Assembly: GCF_000613885.1 (NCBI RefSeq)
Contig: NZ_BAJV01000003.1
Span: 62,001-126,000 of the forward strand
Origin: Asaia prunellae JCM 25354
Lineage (GTDB): Bacteria > Pseudomonadota > Alphaproteobacteria > Acetobacterales > Acetobacteraceae
DNA: 64,000 nucleotides
Direction: 5' to 3'
Positions 27,807 to 37,576 of this stretch are shown one piece after another. Made by a program: the position numbers and the translations under genes. Under the pieces are notes generated by a model. It was not told where the DNA came from, made no database searches, and saw nothing but the letters and a program-made list of their open reading frames with translations. Position 1 is the first letter of the stretch, and each line of letters begins with the position of its first letter.

Positions 27807-28769
27807 ATGTCAGAGACCAAGATTCCCGTTACCGTTCTCACCGGTTTTCTCGGTGCCGGTAAAACGACGTTGCTCAATCATATTCTCGCTACCGAACACG
27901 GGCGCAAATATGCTGTTCTCGTCAACGAGTTTGGTGAACTCGGCGTCGATGGCGATCTGGTGGTCGATGCGGATGAAGAGGTCTTTGAAACCAATAATGG
28001 GTGTATTTGCTGCACAGTGCGCGGAGACCTGATCCGCATCCTTGGCAGTCTTCTGCGCCGTCGCGGCAAATTTGACGGGATCATTGTCGAAACGACAGGC
28101 CTTGCTGATCCGGCTCCCGTTGCACAGACTTTTTTTGTCGATGAGAATTTGCGCGAAAAATCCCGGCTGGATGCAGTCGTGACGGTGGTCGACGCTTATA
28201 ATGTCATGCAGACTCTTGACGAGAGCCCGGAAGCTGTCAGTCAGGTAGCGTTTGCAGATGTGATCATTCTCAACAAGACCGATCTGGTTGATGAGGCTGG
28301 TCTTGAGGCTATAGAGGCCCGTCTGCGCGGCATCAATGTGAGCGTACAGATCCATCGTGCCCAACACAGCGCCGTTGCGCTGAGCGCAGTGCTCGATCAG
28401 GGAGGTTTTGATCTCGAACGGGCGCTCGAAACCATGCCAGATTTTCTGGAGAATAGCGAACATTCGCATGAGGAGGGTGTGACCAGCATGTCCTTCTCCG
28501 TGTCGGAGCCACTGGACGAGCCGCGTTTCCAGGCCTGGATCGGTGCCCTGCTTCAGGAACGGGGCGCTGATATCCTGCGGTCGAAAGGCATTCTGCATTT
28601 TGCCGGTCAGGAAGAACGCTTTGCGTTTCAGGCGGTGCACATGATGGCTGATGGCGATTACATCGGCAAAGGCAAGGAAGGCGACAGCAAGGAGTCACGC
28701 ATCGTGTTTATCGGGCGCGACCTGAACCGTCCGCAGCTTCGTCGTGGCTTTGAGAGCTGCCGCGCATGA
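27807..28769 (+). CDS. CobW/COG0523-family GTPase metallochaperone
   Basis: A 320-residue GTPase of the COG0523 group. Features: Walker A TGFLGAGKTTLLNHIL at the N-terminus, NEFGELGVDG, the metal-binding GCICC motif near residue 70, IIVETTGLADPAP and the base-specifying NKTD. The C-terminal CobW_C domain ends GRDLNRPQLRRGFESC, typical of the family. Members insert or traffic zinc or cobalt; the cob genes nearby point to cobalt, but zinc is equally usual for this subgroup. Start ATG 27807. It overlaps the WD40 gene by four bases. Confidence 0.88.
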   Translation: MSETKIPVTVLTGFLGAGKTTLLNHILATEHGRKYAVLVNEFGELGVDGDLVVDADEEVFETNNGCICCTVRGDLIRILGSLLRRRGKFDGIIVETTGLADPAPVAQTFFVDENLREKSRLDAVVTVVDAYNVMQTLDESPEAVSQVAFADVIILNKTDLVDEAGLEAIEARLRGINVSVQIHRAQHSAVALSAVLDQGGFDLERALETMPDFLENSEHSHEEGVTSMSFSVSEPLDEPRFQAWIGALLQERGADILRSKGILHFAGQEERFAFQAVHMMADGDYIGKGKEGDSKESRIVFIGRDLNRPQLRRGFESCRA

Positions 28770-29799
28770 GTGAGATGACCGAACTCCTCGCCACCCGTGG
28801 CGCGGAAAAGACCATTGGATCGCCAGTAACTGTCGCTGCCTCCGCTCGTGACGGCCAGACCTTTGCGCTGGGCACGGTCGAGGGCGAAATCTTTCTTATC
28901 CCCGTAGCGGGCCTCAAACATCCCGAAACGTGGCAGCGTGTCGAGGCCCATGATGGCGCTGTACTCTGTCTGGCTCCCGATACGGGCAAGACCGGTTTTG
29001 TCAGCGGTGGCGAAGATAACCGTCTTTGCCGAACCGAAACTGACGGAACGGTAACCGAGCTTTATCGCGGGCGTCGCTGGGTCGAGTGCGTGGCGACCAC
29101 AACGGCAAATATCGCGTTTTCTGTCGGCAAGCAGCTTGAGGTTCGTGATGCTGCTGGCCAGGTCACATTGAAGACCCTTGATCATCCTTCGAGTGTTACC
29201 GGCATTGTTTTCGACGCCAAGGGCAAACGCGTGGCGGCGTCTCATTACAATGGCGTCTCGATGTGGTTTGTTGGTGCCAAAGTTGACACCGTGCGCCCGC
29301 TGGAATGGAAGGGCAGTCATACGGCGCTCGCCATTCACCCTGGCGGAGAAGCGCTTGTGACGGCCATGCAGGAAAACGATCTGCATGGCTGGCGTCTGTC
29401 TGACGGCCATAACATGCGTATGAGCGGTTATCCCAAGCGTGTCACCTCACTTTCCTTTACCCGAAACGGGCGCTGGCTCGCGACTTCGGGGGCCGATGCC
29501 ATTGTGCTCTGGCCATTCTTTGGTGGTGGTCCCATGGGCAAGCCTCCGACAGAGCTGGCGCGTCTGCCTGGTGTCTTCTGTTCCGCCGTATGCGCTCACC
29601 CCAAAAATGATATCATTGCTGCCGGATTTGAGGATGGTTCGGTGCTGTTGGCCGAGCTGGGCTCAGAACGTGTGCTACCGATCTGTCTTGGCAAGCGGGG
29701 CAAGGTGACTGGCTCGTCTTTTCACCTCTGGGCGGCGTGATGGTGTTCGGTACCGAAGACGGGGTGATTGCAGCCATTGATCTTTCGACAGCAGGGTAA
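28766..29799 (+). CDS. WD40-repeat protein coupled to CobW (frameshifted near the end)
   Basis: A beta-propeller protein of about 344 residues with several WD40-like units (VEAHDGAVLCLAPDTGKTGF, SSVTGIVFDAKGKRVAASHY, VTSLSFTRNGRWLATSGADA, and after correction GVMVFGTEDGVIAAIDL). One base seems lost near 29712, after KVTG; the next frame reads LVFSPLGGVM and ends at 29799. There is no signal peptide, so it is probably cytoplasmic. The ATGA overlap with the CobW GTPase suggests the two form a working pair, perhaps a propeller scaffold or metal-delivery partner; this is inference. Confidence 0.78.
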
Positions 29800-29833
29800 G
29801 GCGACCGTAGAGTTCTGACTCTTTCCCGGGCAG

Positions 29834-29850
29834 AGAGGGTCATGCCCTCT
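29834..29850. terminator. Hairpin between convergent WD40 and cobS genes
   Basis: AGAGGG and CCCTCT form a 6-bp stem with a 5-base loop, 35 bases after the WD40 stop and 39 before the cobS stop. No clear T run. Candidate bidirectional terminator. Confidence 0.35.
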
Positions 29851-29888
29851 GGTCCTGCCTGTTCGAAGCGGCCAGACCCTCCCGGTTC

Positions 29889-30662
29889 TCAGAAAGGCAG
29901 CTTGCTGAATCCGTCCAGACTGGCTCCGGTCAGGACGAGGAGTTCCGCGATAATGGCTGTGGCGCCCAGTATATCGCCAGTATAGCCGCCAATAAGGCGA
30001 TAGGCGATGCTGCAAAGTCCCAATGTGCCAAGACAGGCGAGCAGGAACAGGGATAATGCGCCAAGCATCGAGAGAGAAGATGCAATCAGCGCAGTACATA
30101 CCATGGCGATCAGCAACCCCTTGGCTGGCAAATGACGCAGCTGATGGGCCAGACCGTCGGCCCTGGCCGGTCGAAGCCAGAGAATGGGCAGTAACAGGGC
30201 AAGACGTGAAAAGGCACCGGCGGTCATCAGAACCGCGATGATATGAAAAGGGTTTGCTGCAAGCGCTGTCATGGTACCAGCGCGCAGCAGAAGGACGATA
30301 CTGAGAGCCAGCCCTCCATAACTGCCGATCCGGCTGTCACGCATGATCTCCAGACGACGTTGTGGCGAGTTGCCGCCGAACAGCCCGTCCATGCAATCGG
30401 CAAAGCCGTCTTCGTGCAGCGCACCGGTCAACAGAAGCTGAAAGGTGATGGCCCAGCCTGTGGCAACAATGGCAGGCATGCCGAGCAGGATGCCGAGCGT
30501 TAATGCGGCACCGGTAGCGGCACCGATGGCACCGCCGATCAGAGGCCAGCACCAGCTGGATCGGGCCAGATCAACCCTTGATCCAGGAGTATGGAGCCAT
30601 CCCGTCGGCAGGCGTGTAAGCAGGCTGATACCTGCAGCTAGATCTGCGCGAATGGTAGACAT
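29889..30662 (-). CDS. cobS: Adenosylcobinamide-GDP ribazoletransferase
   Basis: A 257-residue inner-membrane enzyme that joins adenosylcobinamide-GDP to alpha-ribazole(-phosphate), the last assembly step of cobalamin. Seen: LTRLPTGWL near the start, the acidic motif GALHEDGFADCMDGLFGG, the RDSRIGSYG loop and many hydrophobic helices ending in a GGYTGDILGA block. Length is typical. Its ATG directly follows the cobT stop, so the pair is one operon. Confidence 0.92.
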   Translation of the reverse strand: MSTIRADLAAGISLLTRLPTGWLHTPGSRVDLARSSWCWPLIGGAIGAATGAALTLGILLGMPAIVATGWAITFQLLLTGALHEDGFADCMDGLFGGNSPQRRLEIMRDSRIGSYGGLALSIVLLLRAGTMTALAANPFHIIAVLMTAGAFSRLALLLPILWLRPARADGLAHQLRHLPAKGLLIAMVCTALIASSLSMLGALSLFLLACLGTLGLCSIAYRLIGGYTGDILGATAIIAELLVLTGASLDGFSKLPF

Positions 30663-31685
30663 CTATTTCATTGTTTTTCGTTCATTTTCATCGGCGAAGG
30701 CGGCATCCGAAAAGCGCGCCATGCCATTGTGACAGGCGAGAGCGGCCCGCACAAGCGGGATGGCGAGAGCGGCCCCTGTCCCTTCACCCAGACGCAGATT
30801 CAGGTCCATGAGTGGTACAAAGCCGAGCCTGGATGCAAGCTGGCGATGTCCCTGCTCATGCGAGTTATGCGCAAGGCGCGTATGGGCGAGTCCCTCCTGA
30901 TGGAGCGCGGCAAGAGGGGCCACGGCCGCTGTCACCACAAATCCGTCCAGCATGACAGGAATGCGCCTATGGCGTGCCGCAAGCGTGGCACCCAGCAGGG
31001 CAGCCAGTTCCCAGCCCCCGTAGATTCTGGCGAGCTCGAGAGGAGCATGATCGCGCCCGTGGAGGGACAGAGCCCGGTCAATGGCCTGTGCCTTGCGGAT
31101 GACCCCTTCGTCATCAAGACCGGCGCCACGCCCGGCCCAGTAGGCACCGTCTTCTCCGAAAAAAGCCGCAGAGAGTGCGGCGGCGGCGGTGGTATTTCCC
31201 ACCCCCATTTCGCCTAGGGCAAGCAGGTCACATCCGGCGGGAACCGCATTATATCCTGTCGAGACGGCTTCCAGAAACGCCTCGGAAGAAAGGGCCACAT
31301 CCCTGGTGAAGTCGCCGCTTGCCACAAGATTGCCCACTGTCACGACATGCAGCCGGGCGTCGGCGTTGCGAGCGAGCTGATTGATTGCTGCCCCATCGCT
31401 CAGAAAATTCCGCACCATGGCTTCCGTGACGTTGGCAGGCCAGCTGGAGACACCCTGTGCCAGAACCCCGTGATTACCTGCAAAAATACAGATATCCGCC
31501 TGATCAAGACATAAGGGGCGCCACGAACCGAACCATTCGGCGAGTTCCTCCAGTCTGCCCAGACTGCCCGCAGGTTTGGTCAGAACAGCTTCACGCGCCC
31601 GGATCTGTGAAGCGGCGTCCTGATCGGGCATGGGGAGTATCGTGCAGGCCCTGTGGAGGTCGTCGAGCGATCGGAAAGGTGACAT
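30663..31685 (-). CDS. cobT: Nicotinate-nucleotide-dimethylbenzimidazole phosphoribosyltransferase
   Basis: A 340-residue CobT, which activates the lower ligand dimethylbenzimidazole to alpha-ribazole phosphate. Motifs: TKPAGSLGRLEELAEWF, FAGNHGVLAQGVSSWP, GEMGVGNTTAAAAL and VMLDGFVVTAAVAPLA, with the catalytic Glu in LRLGEGTGAALA at the end. ATG 31685 is used; the open frame runs farther upstream but antisense to cobU/cobO and is not coding. It diverges from cobU, 48 bases away. Confidence 0.93.
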   Translation of the reverse strand: MSPFRSLDDLHRACTILPMPDQDAASQIRAREAVLTKPAGSLGRLEELAEWFGSWRPLCLDQADICIFAGNHGVLAQGVSSWPANVTEAMVRNFLSDGAAINQLARNADARLHVVTVGNLVASGDFTRDVALSSEAFLEAVSTGYNAVPAGCDLLALGEMGVGNTTAAAALSAAFFGEDGAYWAGRGAGLDDEGVIRKAQAIDRALSLHGRDHAPLELARIYGGWELAALLGATLAARHRRIPVMLDGFVVTAAVAPLAALHQEGLAHTRLAHNSHEQGHRQLASRLGFVPLMDLNLRLGEGTGAALAIPLVRAALACHNGMARFSDAAFADENERKTMK

Positions 31686-31733
31686 GGCGTCTTTCTGTTG
31701 GGATAAGTGCTCTTCTGCAAGAGGAAGTGGGCA

Positions 31734-32227
31734 ATGAATTCCATTCTGGTTCTGGGTGGGGCGCGTTCGGGCAAGAGTTGCCATGCCGAATCGCTGGTCA
31801 TGGCCGAACCGGCGCCCTGGCGCTATGTCGCTACCGGGCGAGCTGGGATGATGAAATGCGCGCACGTATTGCCTTTCATCGCGCAAGGCGCGGTGAAGGG
31901 TGGGAGGCCGTCGAGGCGCCCTTTGATCTTGTCTCTTCCTTGCACGGATCTCAGCCGGTTCTGGTCGACTGCCTGACCTTATGGCTGACAAACCTAATTT
32001 TGGATGAACGAAACATTGAAGAGGCCACGGAAAGCCTGCTTGATGCATTACGACAACGTTCAGCCCTGACTGTGCTTGTCGGAAACGAGGTGGGGTTGGG
32101 CATCGTCCCGGAAAATGCCTTGGCCCGCCGGTTTCGTGACGAGGCTGGTCTGCTGCATCAGAAGATTGCCCGTGAAGCGCGCCGTGTGCTGTTTGTAGCC
32201 GCGGGATGTGCATTGGAGATGAAATGA
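31734..32227 (+). CDS. cobU: Bifunctional adenosylcobinamide kinase / adenosylcobinamide-phosphate guanylyltransferase (frameshifted)
   Basis: CobU/CobP phosphorylates adenosylcobinamide and adds GMP. It starts MNSILVLGGARSGKSCHAESLV with the P-loop at residues 8-15 and GAGGAAG upstream. Then come YVATGASWDDEMRARIAFHR (after correction), PVLVDCLTLWLTNLI and VGNEVGLGIVPENALARRFRD. One G seems lost in the run at 31836-31838; restoring it gives about 165 residues, a normal CobU size. The stop overlaps the cobO start (ATGA). Confidence 0.88.
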
Positions 32228-32832
32228 CCCTGGATAATGACACCGCGCGGCATCGTGAAAAAATGAAACATCGCAAGGCGATCCAGGATCGTGAGGTGGC
32301 CGGGAAAACGATCGAGAAAGGTCTGATTGCAGTCCACACCGGTTCCGGAAAAGGCAAATCCACAGCAGCATTCGGGCTTGCCCTGCGTATGCTGGGGTAT
32401 GAACGCAAAGTTGTGGTGGTGCAGTTTATCAAGGGGGCCTGGGATACGGGGGAGCGCAGGGCGCTGCAACGCTTTGGTGATCTGGCGCAGTTTCATGCGC
32501 TGGGTGAGGGCTTTACCTGGGAGACCCAGGATCGTGAACGCGATATTGCCGCCTGTCTCCGGGCCTGGGAACAGGCACTTGTCGCGCTGGCGCAGGAAGA
32601 CGTTGCGCTGGTCGTGCTTGACGAGCTCAATATTGCCCTGCGTTACGGTTATATTGACGAACGGGCGATACTGCATGGCCTGCGCAATCGTCCACCACAG
32701 CAGCACGTCGTGATTACAGGGCGCAATGCGCCAGCCTGGCTGATCGAGGAGGCCGATCTTGTCACTGAAATGACGCTTGTGAAGCATCATTTCAAGGATG
32801 GCGTGAAGGCCCAGCTGGGGATTGAGTTTTGA
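32224..32832 (+). CDS. cobO: Cob(I)yrinic acid a,c-diamide adenosyltransferase (CobA/CobO type)
   Basis: A 202-residue enzyme that adds the adenosyl group from ATP to cob(I)alamin precursors. It has the N-terminal [15 protein letters not shown] helix, P-loop [48 protein letters not shown] and [23 protein letters not shown] 32224 overlaps the cobU stop and has GGAGAT upstream. It is followed by cobQ with another four-base overlap (TTGA). Confidence 0.93.
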   Translation: MTLDNDTARHREKMKHRKAIQDREVAGKTIEKGLIAVHTGSGKGKSTAAFGLALRMLGYERKVVVVQFIKGAWDTGERRALQRFGDLAQFHALGEGFTWETQDRERDIAACLRAWEQALVALAQEDVALVVLDELNIALRYGYIDERAILHGLRNRPPQQHVVITGRNAPAWLIEEADLVTEMTLVKHHFKDGVKAQLGIEF

Positions 32833-34283
32833 CTTCACGCGCCCTGATGTTTCAGGGAACGGGATCGAATGTTGGTAAATCGGTGCTTGTGGCGGGGCTT
32901 GCGCGTGTTCTGACGCGTCGTGGTCTCAGAGTGCGTCCCTTCAAGCCCCAGAACATGTCCAATAATGCCGCTGTCACTGCCGATGGCGGCGAAATAGGTC
33001 GTGCCCAGGCTCTGCAGGCGCTGGCTTGCGGCGTACCGGCCAGTGTGCACATGAACCCGGTGCTGCTCAAACCGCAATCGGAGCAGGGGTCCCAGATCAT
33101 TCTTCAGGGTAAGGTCTGGGGGCAGGAACAGGCGCGCGCCTATCAGGAGGTCAAATCCCTTCTGATGCCGGCGGTTCTCGACAGTTTTGCCCGTCTCCAG
33201 GAGGAAGCAGATATTGTGCTGGTGGAAGGGGCTGGATCAGCCTCGGAAGTCAATCTCAGGCGTAACGATATTGCCAATATGGGTTTCGCCGAAGCTGCGG
33301 ATCTGCCGTCATTCTGATCGGGGATATCGATCGTGGTGGCGTCATTGCGAGTCTGGTCGGGACGAAAAATGTTCTGGCCTCGTCTGATCACGAACGGATC
33401 AAGGGATTTATCGTCAATCGCATGCGTGGAGATCCAGTCTGTTTAACGATGGAATGCGATTTATAGCCGACAGAACCGGCTGGGCACCGTGCGGGCTGGT
33501 ACCGTTTTTTGACCGGATGAGAGAGCTTCCTCCTGAGGATACTGGGGATCTTGTAATGGGATGGCAGGGCAGTGGAGCCTTGCGTATTGCCGTTCCCATG
33601 ATGCCCATGATTGCCAATTTTGACGATCTGGATGCTCTGCGCGCCGAGCCGGATGTATCCATGGCATTCATTCCGCCTGGCCAGGCTTTGCCTATTTGCG
33701 ATCTCGTGATCCTGCCCGGTTCGAAGGCCACGATGGGTGATCTTGCATTTTTTATCGCTCAGGGATGGGATGTTGATCTCAAAGCGCATTTTCGCAGGGG
33801 CGGGCACATCCTGGGTCTTTGCGGTGCTACCAGATGCTGGGGCGCCTGATTGCCGATCCGGAGGGTGTGGAGGGTAAAGCCGGCTCATGCGCGGGGCTGG
33901 GTTATCTGGAGATCGAAACCGTACTGATGCCGTCGAAGACTGTCAGGCAGATCGAAGGCGTTCTTCTGCCATCGGGAGCATCGGTCTGCGGATATGAGAT
34001 TCATGCCGGAGCGAGCTTCGGACCCGGTCTCAAGCACCCGTTCGTCAGACTTTCAGATGGCCGTTTCGATGGGGCCCGATCGAAGGAAGGGTTGGTTTGC
34101 GGAACGTATCTGCACGGCCTGTTTGATCACTCTGCTTCTCGTTCGGCTTTACTCACTCAGTTGGGTATCGTTTCCGAGCCGTTTGAAAATACACGCCGCA
34201 TCCTTGATACACTTGATGCTCTGGCAGATCATCTTGAAGAGCATCTGGATCTTGAAAGAATTCTTTTCTCCTGTCGAAGGTAA
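32829..34283 (+). CDS. cobQ: Adenosylcobyric acid synthase (glutamine-hydrolysing), three frameshifts
   Basis: CobQ amidates four carboxylates of adenosylcobyrinic acid diamide. N-terminal dethiobiotin-synthetase-like domain: [34 protein letters not shown] and [15 protein letters not shown]-terminal triad-type amidotransferase: [14 protein letters not shown], then [16 protein letters not shown] with the nucleophile Cys, and YEIHAG. Single-base losses near 33307, 33436 and 33826 break it; restoring all three yields 485 residues, the usual length. Start TTG 32829 overlaps cobO; ATG 32847 is an alternative. Confidence 0.88.
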
Positions 34284-34305
34284 TATTTTCAGTACAGGGG
34301 CGGGT

Positions 34306-34330
34306 TGCTTACTGTAATGGTCAGTAAGCA
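34306..34330. terminator. Hairpin between convergent cobQ and a hypothetical gene
   Basis: TGCTTACTG pairs perfectly with CAGTAAGCA (9 bp, 7-base loop), overlapping the last codons of the hypothetical gene at 34321. It probably terminates both strands, though there is no T run. Confidence 0.45.
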
Positions 34331-34755
34331 GGAACAATCCCGGACTGTTCAGAAAAAAGCATGCGAACATAGTTCAATGCATCGAGCATGACGCCATTTT
34401 CGCGGACGGAATAAGGATCTCCCTTGACTGACAGGCAGATGGTCTCTGGTTCGTCTGTCGCAATACTTCTGGGAAAATAAACGCGGCTCGTATTCTCAAG
34501 AAGATTCCACACTACGCGTACTGCAACAGGCTCCTGTTCATTTTTGACCAGCAGTTCGGTATCAGAGCCCAGAAAGGAAATGGCATCGTGCATATGCACG
34601 TCTGACAAGGGAATGGTATTTCTTGCAATATTTGGATCAATAGAAGTATTCGAATTGAATACTATTTCTGATTCGTAGTTATTTTGATAAAAAGTGAGAA
34701 AATTACGCGCAATCTCGGAGCTTTTTGATATGTTATTCCAGCGGTTATCGGTCAT
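34321..34755 (-). CDS. Hypothetical protein
   Basis: A 144-residue protein from ATG 34755 (MTDNRWNNISKSSEIARNFL); an in-frame ATG at 34791 would add 12 residues. It is soluble, with a polar Asn-rich N-terminal half and a beta-like C-terminal half (VAVRVVWNLLENTSRVYFP, ETICLSVKGDPYSV). I do not recognise it. Base composition is more AT-rich than its neighbours, as is the 280 bases upstream, suggesting recent acquisition. The LysR-type gene diverges from it. Confidence 0.5.
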   Translation of the reverse strand: MTDNRWNNISKSSEIARNFLTFYQNNYESEIVFNSNTSIDPNIARNTIPLSDVHMHDAISFLGSDTELLVKNEQEPVAVRVVWNLLENTSRVYFPRSIATDEPETICLSVKGDPYSVRENGVMLDALNYVRMLFSEQSGIVPAY

Positions 34756-35033
34756 GTACTGACTCTCGCATGATGTGTTCAAGTGATGCATCCAAATCTC
34801 CTGTTTTTTCTATATATATTTTTGGGCGTTTTTTGGAGAAACATTCGTAAATGCAGTGTTATCCGCAACATTCGTTTAATTTTTTGACGATTTGTAACGA
34901 TAAGAAGCTTTTCGGGTTCGTTTGTATGACTCAATTTTTACGACACATATCCTTTGCTGAAATGCTGTGTAAAAACAAGTCACGTTTTGGGAACGCGTCG
35001 TTCGTATTTTCAGAACGATGACTGAGAGAAAAA

Positions 35034-35942
35034 ATGAAAAAGAAGATCAATTTCAATGCGATGATCTATTTTATTTCGGTGGTCGAGGCCGGGTCTGTCT
35101 CGGCAGCGGCTCGTACTCTGGGGGTGTCAAAAAGCGTCATCAGCAAGTCGATCTGTGATCTGGAATTGTCATTGCAGACGAGTCTTCTGGTACGAACATC
35201 GAAACAGATTTTGCCTACGCGGGCGGGAGAGGCTTTTTACAAGCAATGCATTGCAGGAGTCAGAACGATTGAGGCAGCTTATCTTGACGCGCAGTATCAT
35301 GGCGCCTCCCCGCAGGGTGAATTACGCGTTCTCGCCAATGCCGCTTACGGACGCTATGTCGTCTTTCCGGTCATACAGGCTTTTGCAGAGCGTTATCCGG
35401 AATGTCGCGTGAGTTTCAAACTGGCCGATGACGTATCGGAAGCGAATATGGTCTGGTTTGATGTGGCGATCCGTACACGCAGTTTCGAAAATCATGCATT
35501 ACATGTACGCCGGATCGGCAGTTTCAAGCGTCAGATTGTCATTGGTCGCGAGCATCGTGATCGTTTCGGACCGATTGAGACACTCGACTGTCTTCGTCAG
35601 TTGCCGTTTATCGATTATGTCAATCATATCGATCAGTCTGGCTGGACGTTCACTAATGGTCTCTCTGAGCGCCATGTCCAGTTCCAGTCAAGGATTACGC
35701 TCGGACCGATCAATCTCGTGCTCGAGAGCGTCATGGATGGTCAGGGTTTCTCGGTCCTGCCGGATTTTCTCTGTGAGCATGAGGCACTGAGCCCGCGTCT
35801 GGTTCATCTCCTGCCTGACTGGTCGGCGCAAAGCGGCAGTATTCTTGCCTATACCTATCCGACACGGCAGCGTTTGGCGGCGGTAAGGCTTTTTGTCGAA
35901 TGGGTAGCCTGTGCGGCGCAGGGAATTCCTTTCCCGAACTAG
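35034..35942 (+). CDS. LysR-family transcriptional regulator
   Basis: A 302-residue regulator. The N-terminal winged helix-turn-helix is clear (FISVVEAGSVSAAARTLGVS followed by KSVISKSICDLELSL and LVRTSKQILPTRAGEAFY), followed by the periplasmic-binding-like effector domain (ELRVLANAAYGRYVVFPVIQ). LysR proteins usually control a divergent neighbour and themselves; here the divergent gene is the unknown at 34321, 278 bases away. The effector is unknown. AT-rich upstream DNA suggests the pair may be a small accessory insert within the cob genes. Confidence 0.85.
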   Translation: MKKKINFNAMIYFISVVEAGSVSAAARTLGVSKSVISKSICDLELSLQTSLLVRTSKQILPTRAGEAFYKQCIAGVRTIEAAYLDAQYHGASPQGELRVLANAAYGRYVVFPVIQAFAERYPECRVSFKLADDVSEANMVWFDVAIRTRSFENHALHVRRIGSFKRQIVIGREHRDRFGPIETLDCLRQLPFIDYVNHIDQSGWTFTNGLSERHVQFQSRITLGPINLVLESVMDGQGFSVLPDFLCEHEALSPRLVHLLPDWSAQSGSILAYTYPTRQRLAAVRLFVEWVACAAQGIPFPN

Positions 35943-35965
35943 ATCCCGGCTACCACTGGTTTGAG

Positions 35966-36606
35966 TCAGCGTATGATCCAGTGATGACGTTCCGATGCCC
36001 GTTGTTCCCACCCCCGTCTTTCCAGTTCGGGGGTGTTATGTTCTTCCTCAGGATATCCGACGCAGAGATAGGCCATGAAACGCCACTCGGGAGGAACGTC
36101 CAGCAGGAGGCGCATATGTTCGGGGTCAAGGATGGAGACCCAGCCAAGCCCGATATTGTGAGATTGCGCCGCAAGCCAGAAGCTGTGAATGGCCATAACG
36201 GCCGACCATTGTACAGTCTCTGGCATGGTCATGCGCCCAAGTCCGCGCCCCTGTGCAGGATCAGGGTCGCAGAAGACGGCGATATGATGAGGGGCTTCGT
36301 CGAGGCCTGCCAGTTTGAGGCGGGCATAGGCAGCGCTGTCACTCTCGCTTTGTGCTGCCAGAGCCTCGGCATTCCGTTCGGCGAATTCGGCTTTGACTGC
36401 GGCACGGCGTGTGGGGGCGTCGACCCGGATGAACCGCCAGGCTGGCTCAGCCCGACGGATGGTGTGACGCAGGTAAGAGCAAGCATATGATCGAGCACAT
36501 TTTCGGGCACAGGGTCACGCCTGAAATGTCGTACGTCCCGCCGCCATAAAAACAGCGAATCGAGCTGATCACGAAACTTCTGGTCGAATACAGGGGCTGC
36601 GGTCAT
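35966..36606 (-). CDS. bluB: 5,6-dimethylbenzimidazole synthase (frameshifted)
   Basis: BluB breaks down reduced FMN with oxygen to make dimethylbenzimidazole, the lower ligand of cobalamin. Seen: LFLWRRDVRHFRRDPVPENV, the TPSVGLSQPWRFIRV block (after correction), QGRGLGRMTMPETVQWSAV, NIGLGWVSILDPE and CVGYPEEE. One base seems lost near 36440; the product is about 213 residues, normal for BluB. ATG 36606 overlaps the cbiB stop (ATGA). It converges with the LysR gene. Confidence 0.88.
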
Positions 36607-37568
36607 GTGCGTACTCCAGTCAGCAGACTCAACAGGCAAATCGCCTGGATCAGGCACCCGAGGCGATAGAGTCTTAACGCTTTTGCAAGATCCTGCTCTC
36701 CGGCTTCGGCTTTGCCATCCCCCATCCACGAATCGACTACCATGATGCCATCATACTGTCTTGGCCCCGCCAGACGCAAAGCGAGTGCCCCTGCCATCGC
36801 GGCTTCGGGCCAGCCGGCATTAGGGGAGCGGTGACGGGCTGCATCGCGCCGGATTGCTCTCAGGGCGCCTCCGGCGGCATTGCCAGAGAGAAAAGCGGCC
36901 ATACAGATCCATAAAGCGGTCAGTCGTGAGGCAGGTATATTTACACAGTCATCGCAAAGGGCTGCGGCTCGACCGAAATCGCGATGGCGTGGCGAGAGAT
37001 GGCCGATCATGCTGTCTGCGGTGTTGATCGCCTTGTAGGCAACAATGCCCGGCAGGCCGAAAACAAGAAGCCAGAAAACAGGGGCAACCACCCCATCCGA
37101 AAAATTTTCGGCCAGACTTTCTATCGCTGCCCGCACCACGCCAGCCCGGTCAAGTGTTTCGGGGTCCCGCCCGACAATTTTCGAGACAGCATGGCGTCCC
37201 CCCACAAGTCCATTCTCGACAAGGCCGATCAGAACGGCTCTGACATGCTGATAGAGGGCACGTTGGGCAATCAATGTGCTGGCACAGAATGCTTCGAACC
37301 CGAAGCACATCTTTTCAGGCAGAAAATGACGAAACAGACCCTGCGCTACGAGGGTAATGCCGACAGGTACGGCGCAGATCATGACGAGCGCCAGCAGACC
37401 CAGGGCGCGTGCATGAAAAAACGTGTGCGGTCTGTTCAGATGTCGTTCGAGCGCTGTGATCAATCGGCCAATCCATGTTACCGGATGGCCAACACGCCGG
37501 AATAATGCGTCCGGATAGCCGAAAACTGCCTCGATCAGAAGGGCGCACAGAGTCAGGGAAAGGAACAT
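36603..37568 (-). CDS. cbiB: Adenosylcobinamide-phosphate synthase
   Basis: A 321-residue membrane enzyme (CbiB/CobD) that attaches the aminopropanol arm to adenosylcobyric acid. It has EAVFGYPDALFRRVGHPVTW near the start, GGRHAVSKIVGRDPETLDRA, ESLAENFSDGVVAPVFW, INTADSMIGHLSPRHRDFG and SPNAGWPEAAMAGALALRL, with several hydrophobic helices. It is followed by bluB (four-base overlap) and diverges from cobC with start codons very close together. Confidence 0.92.
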   Translation of the reverse strand: MFLSLTLCALLIEAVFGYPDALFRRVGHPVTWIGRLITALERHLNRPHTFFHARALGLLALVMICAVPVGITLVAQGLFRHFLPEKMCFGFEAFCASTLIAQRALYQHVRAVLIGLVENGLVGGRHAVSKIVGRDPETLDRAGVVRAAIESLAENFSDGVVAPVFWLLVFGLPGIVAYKAINTADSMIGHLSPRHRDFGRAAALCDDCVNIPASRLTALWICMAAFLSGNAAGGALRAIRRDAARHRSPNAGWPEAAMAGALALRLAGPRQYDGIMVVDSWMGDGKAEAGEQDLAKALRLYRLGCLIQAICLLSLLTGVRT

Positions 37569-37576
37569 GGGACGAG

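Noticed and set aside
27810-28640. Open frame of 276 codons antisense to the CobW gene
   Set aside because: No recognisable protein features; the plus strand carries Walker A, GCICC and NKTD motifs.
31686-31733. Cobalamin riboswitch between cobT and cobU
   Set aside because: The gap is only 48 bases, too short for the roughly 200-base element, and no B12 box was seen at the other cob promoters.
31686-32432. Upstream extension of the cobT frame on the minus strand
   Set aside because: It is antisense to cobU and cobO, and the CobT family starts at the ATG at 31685.
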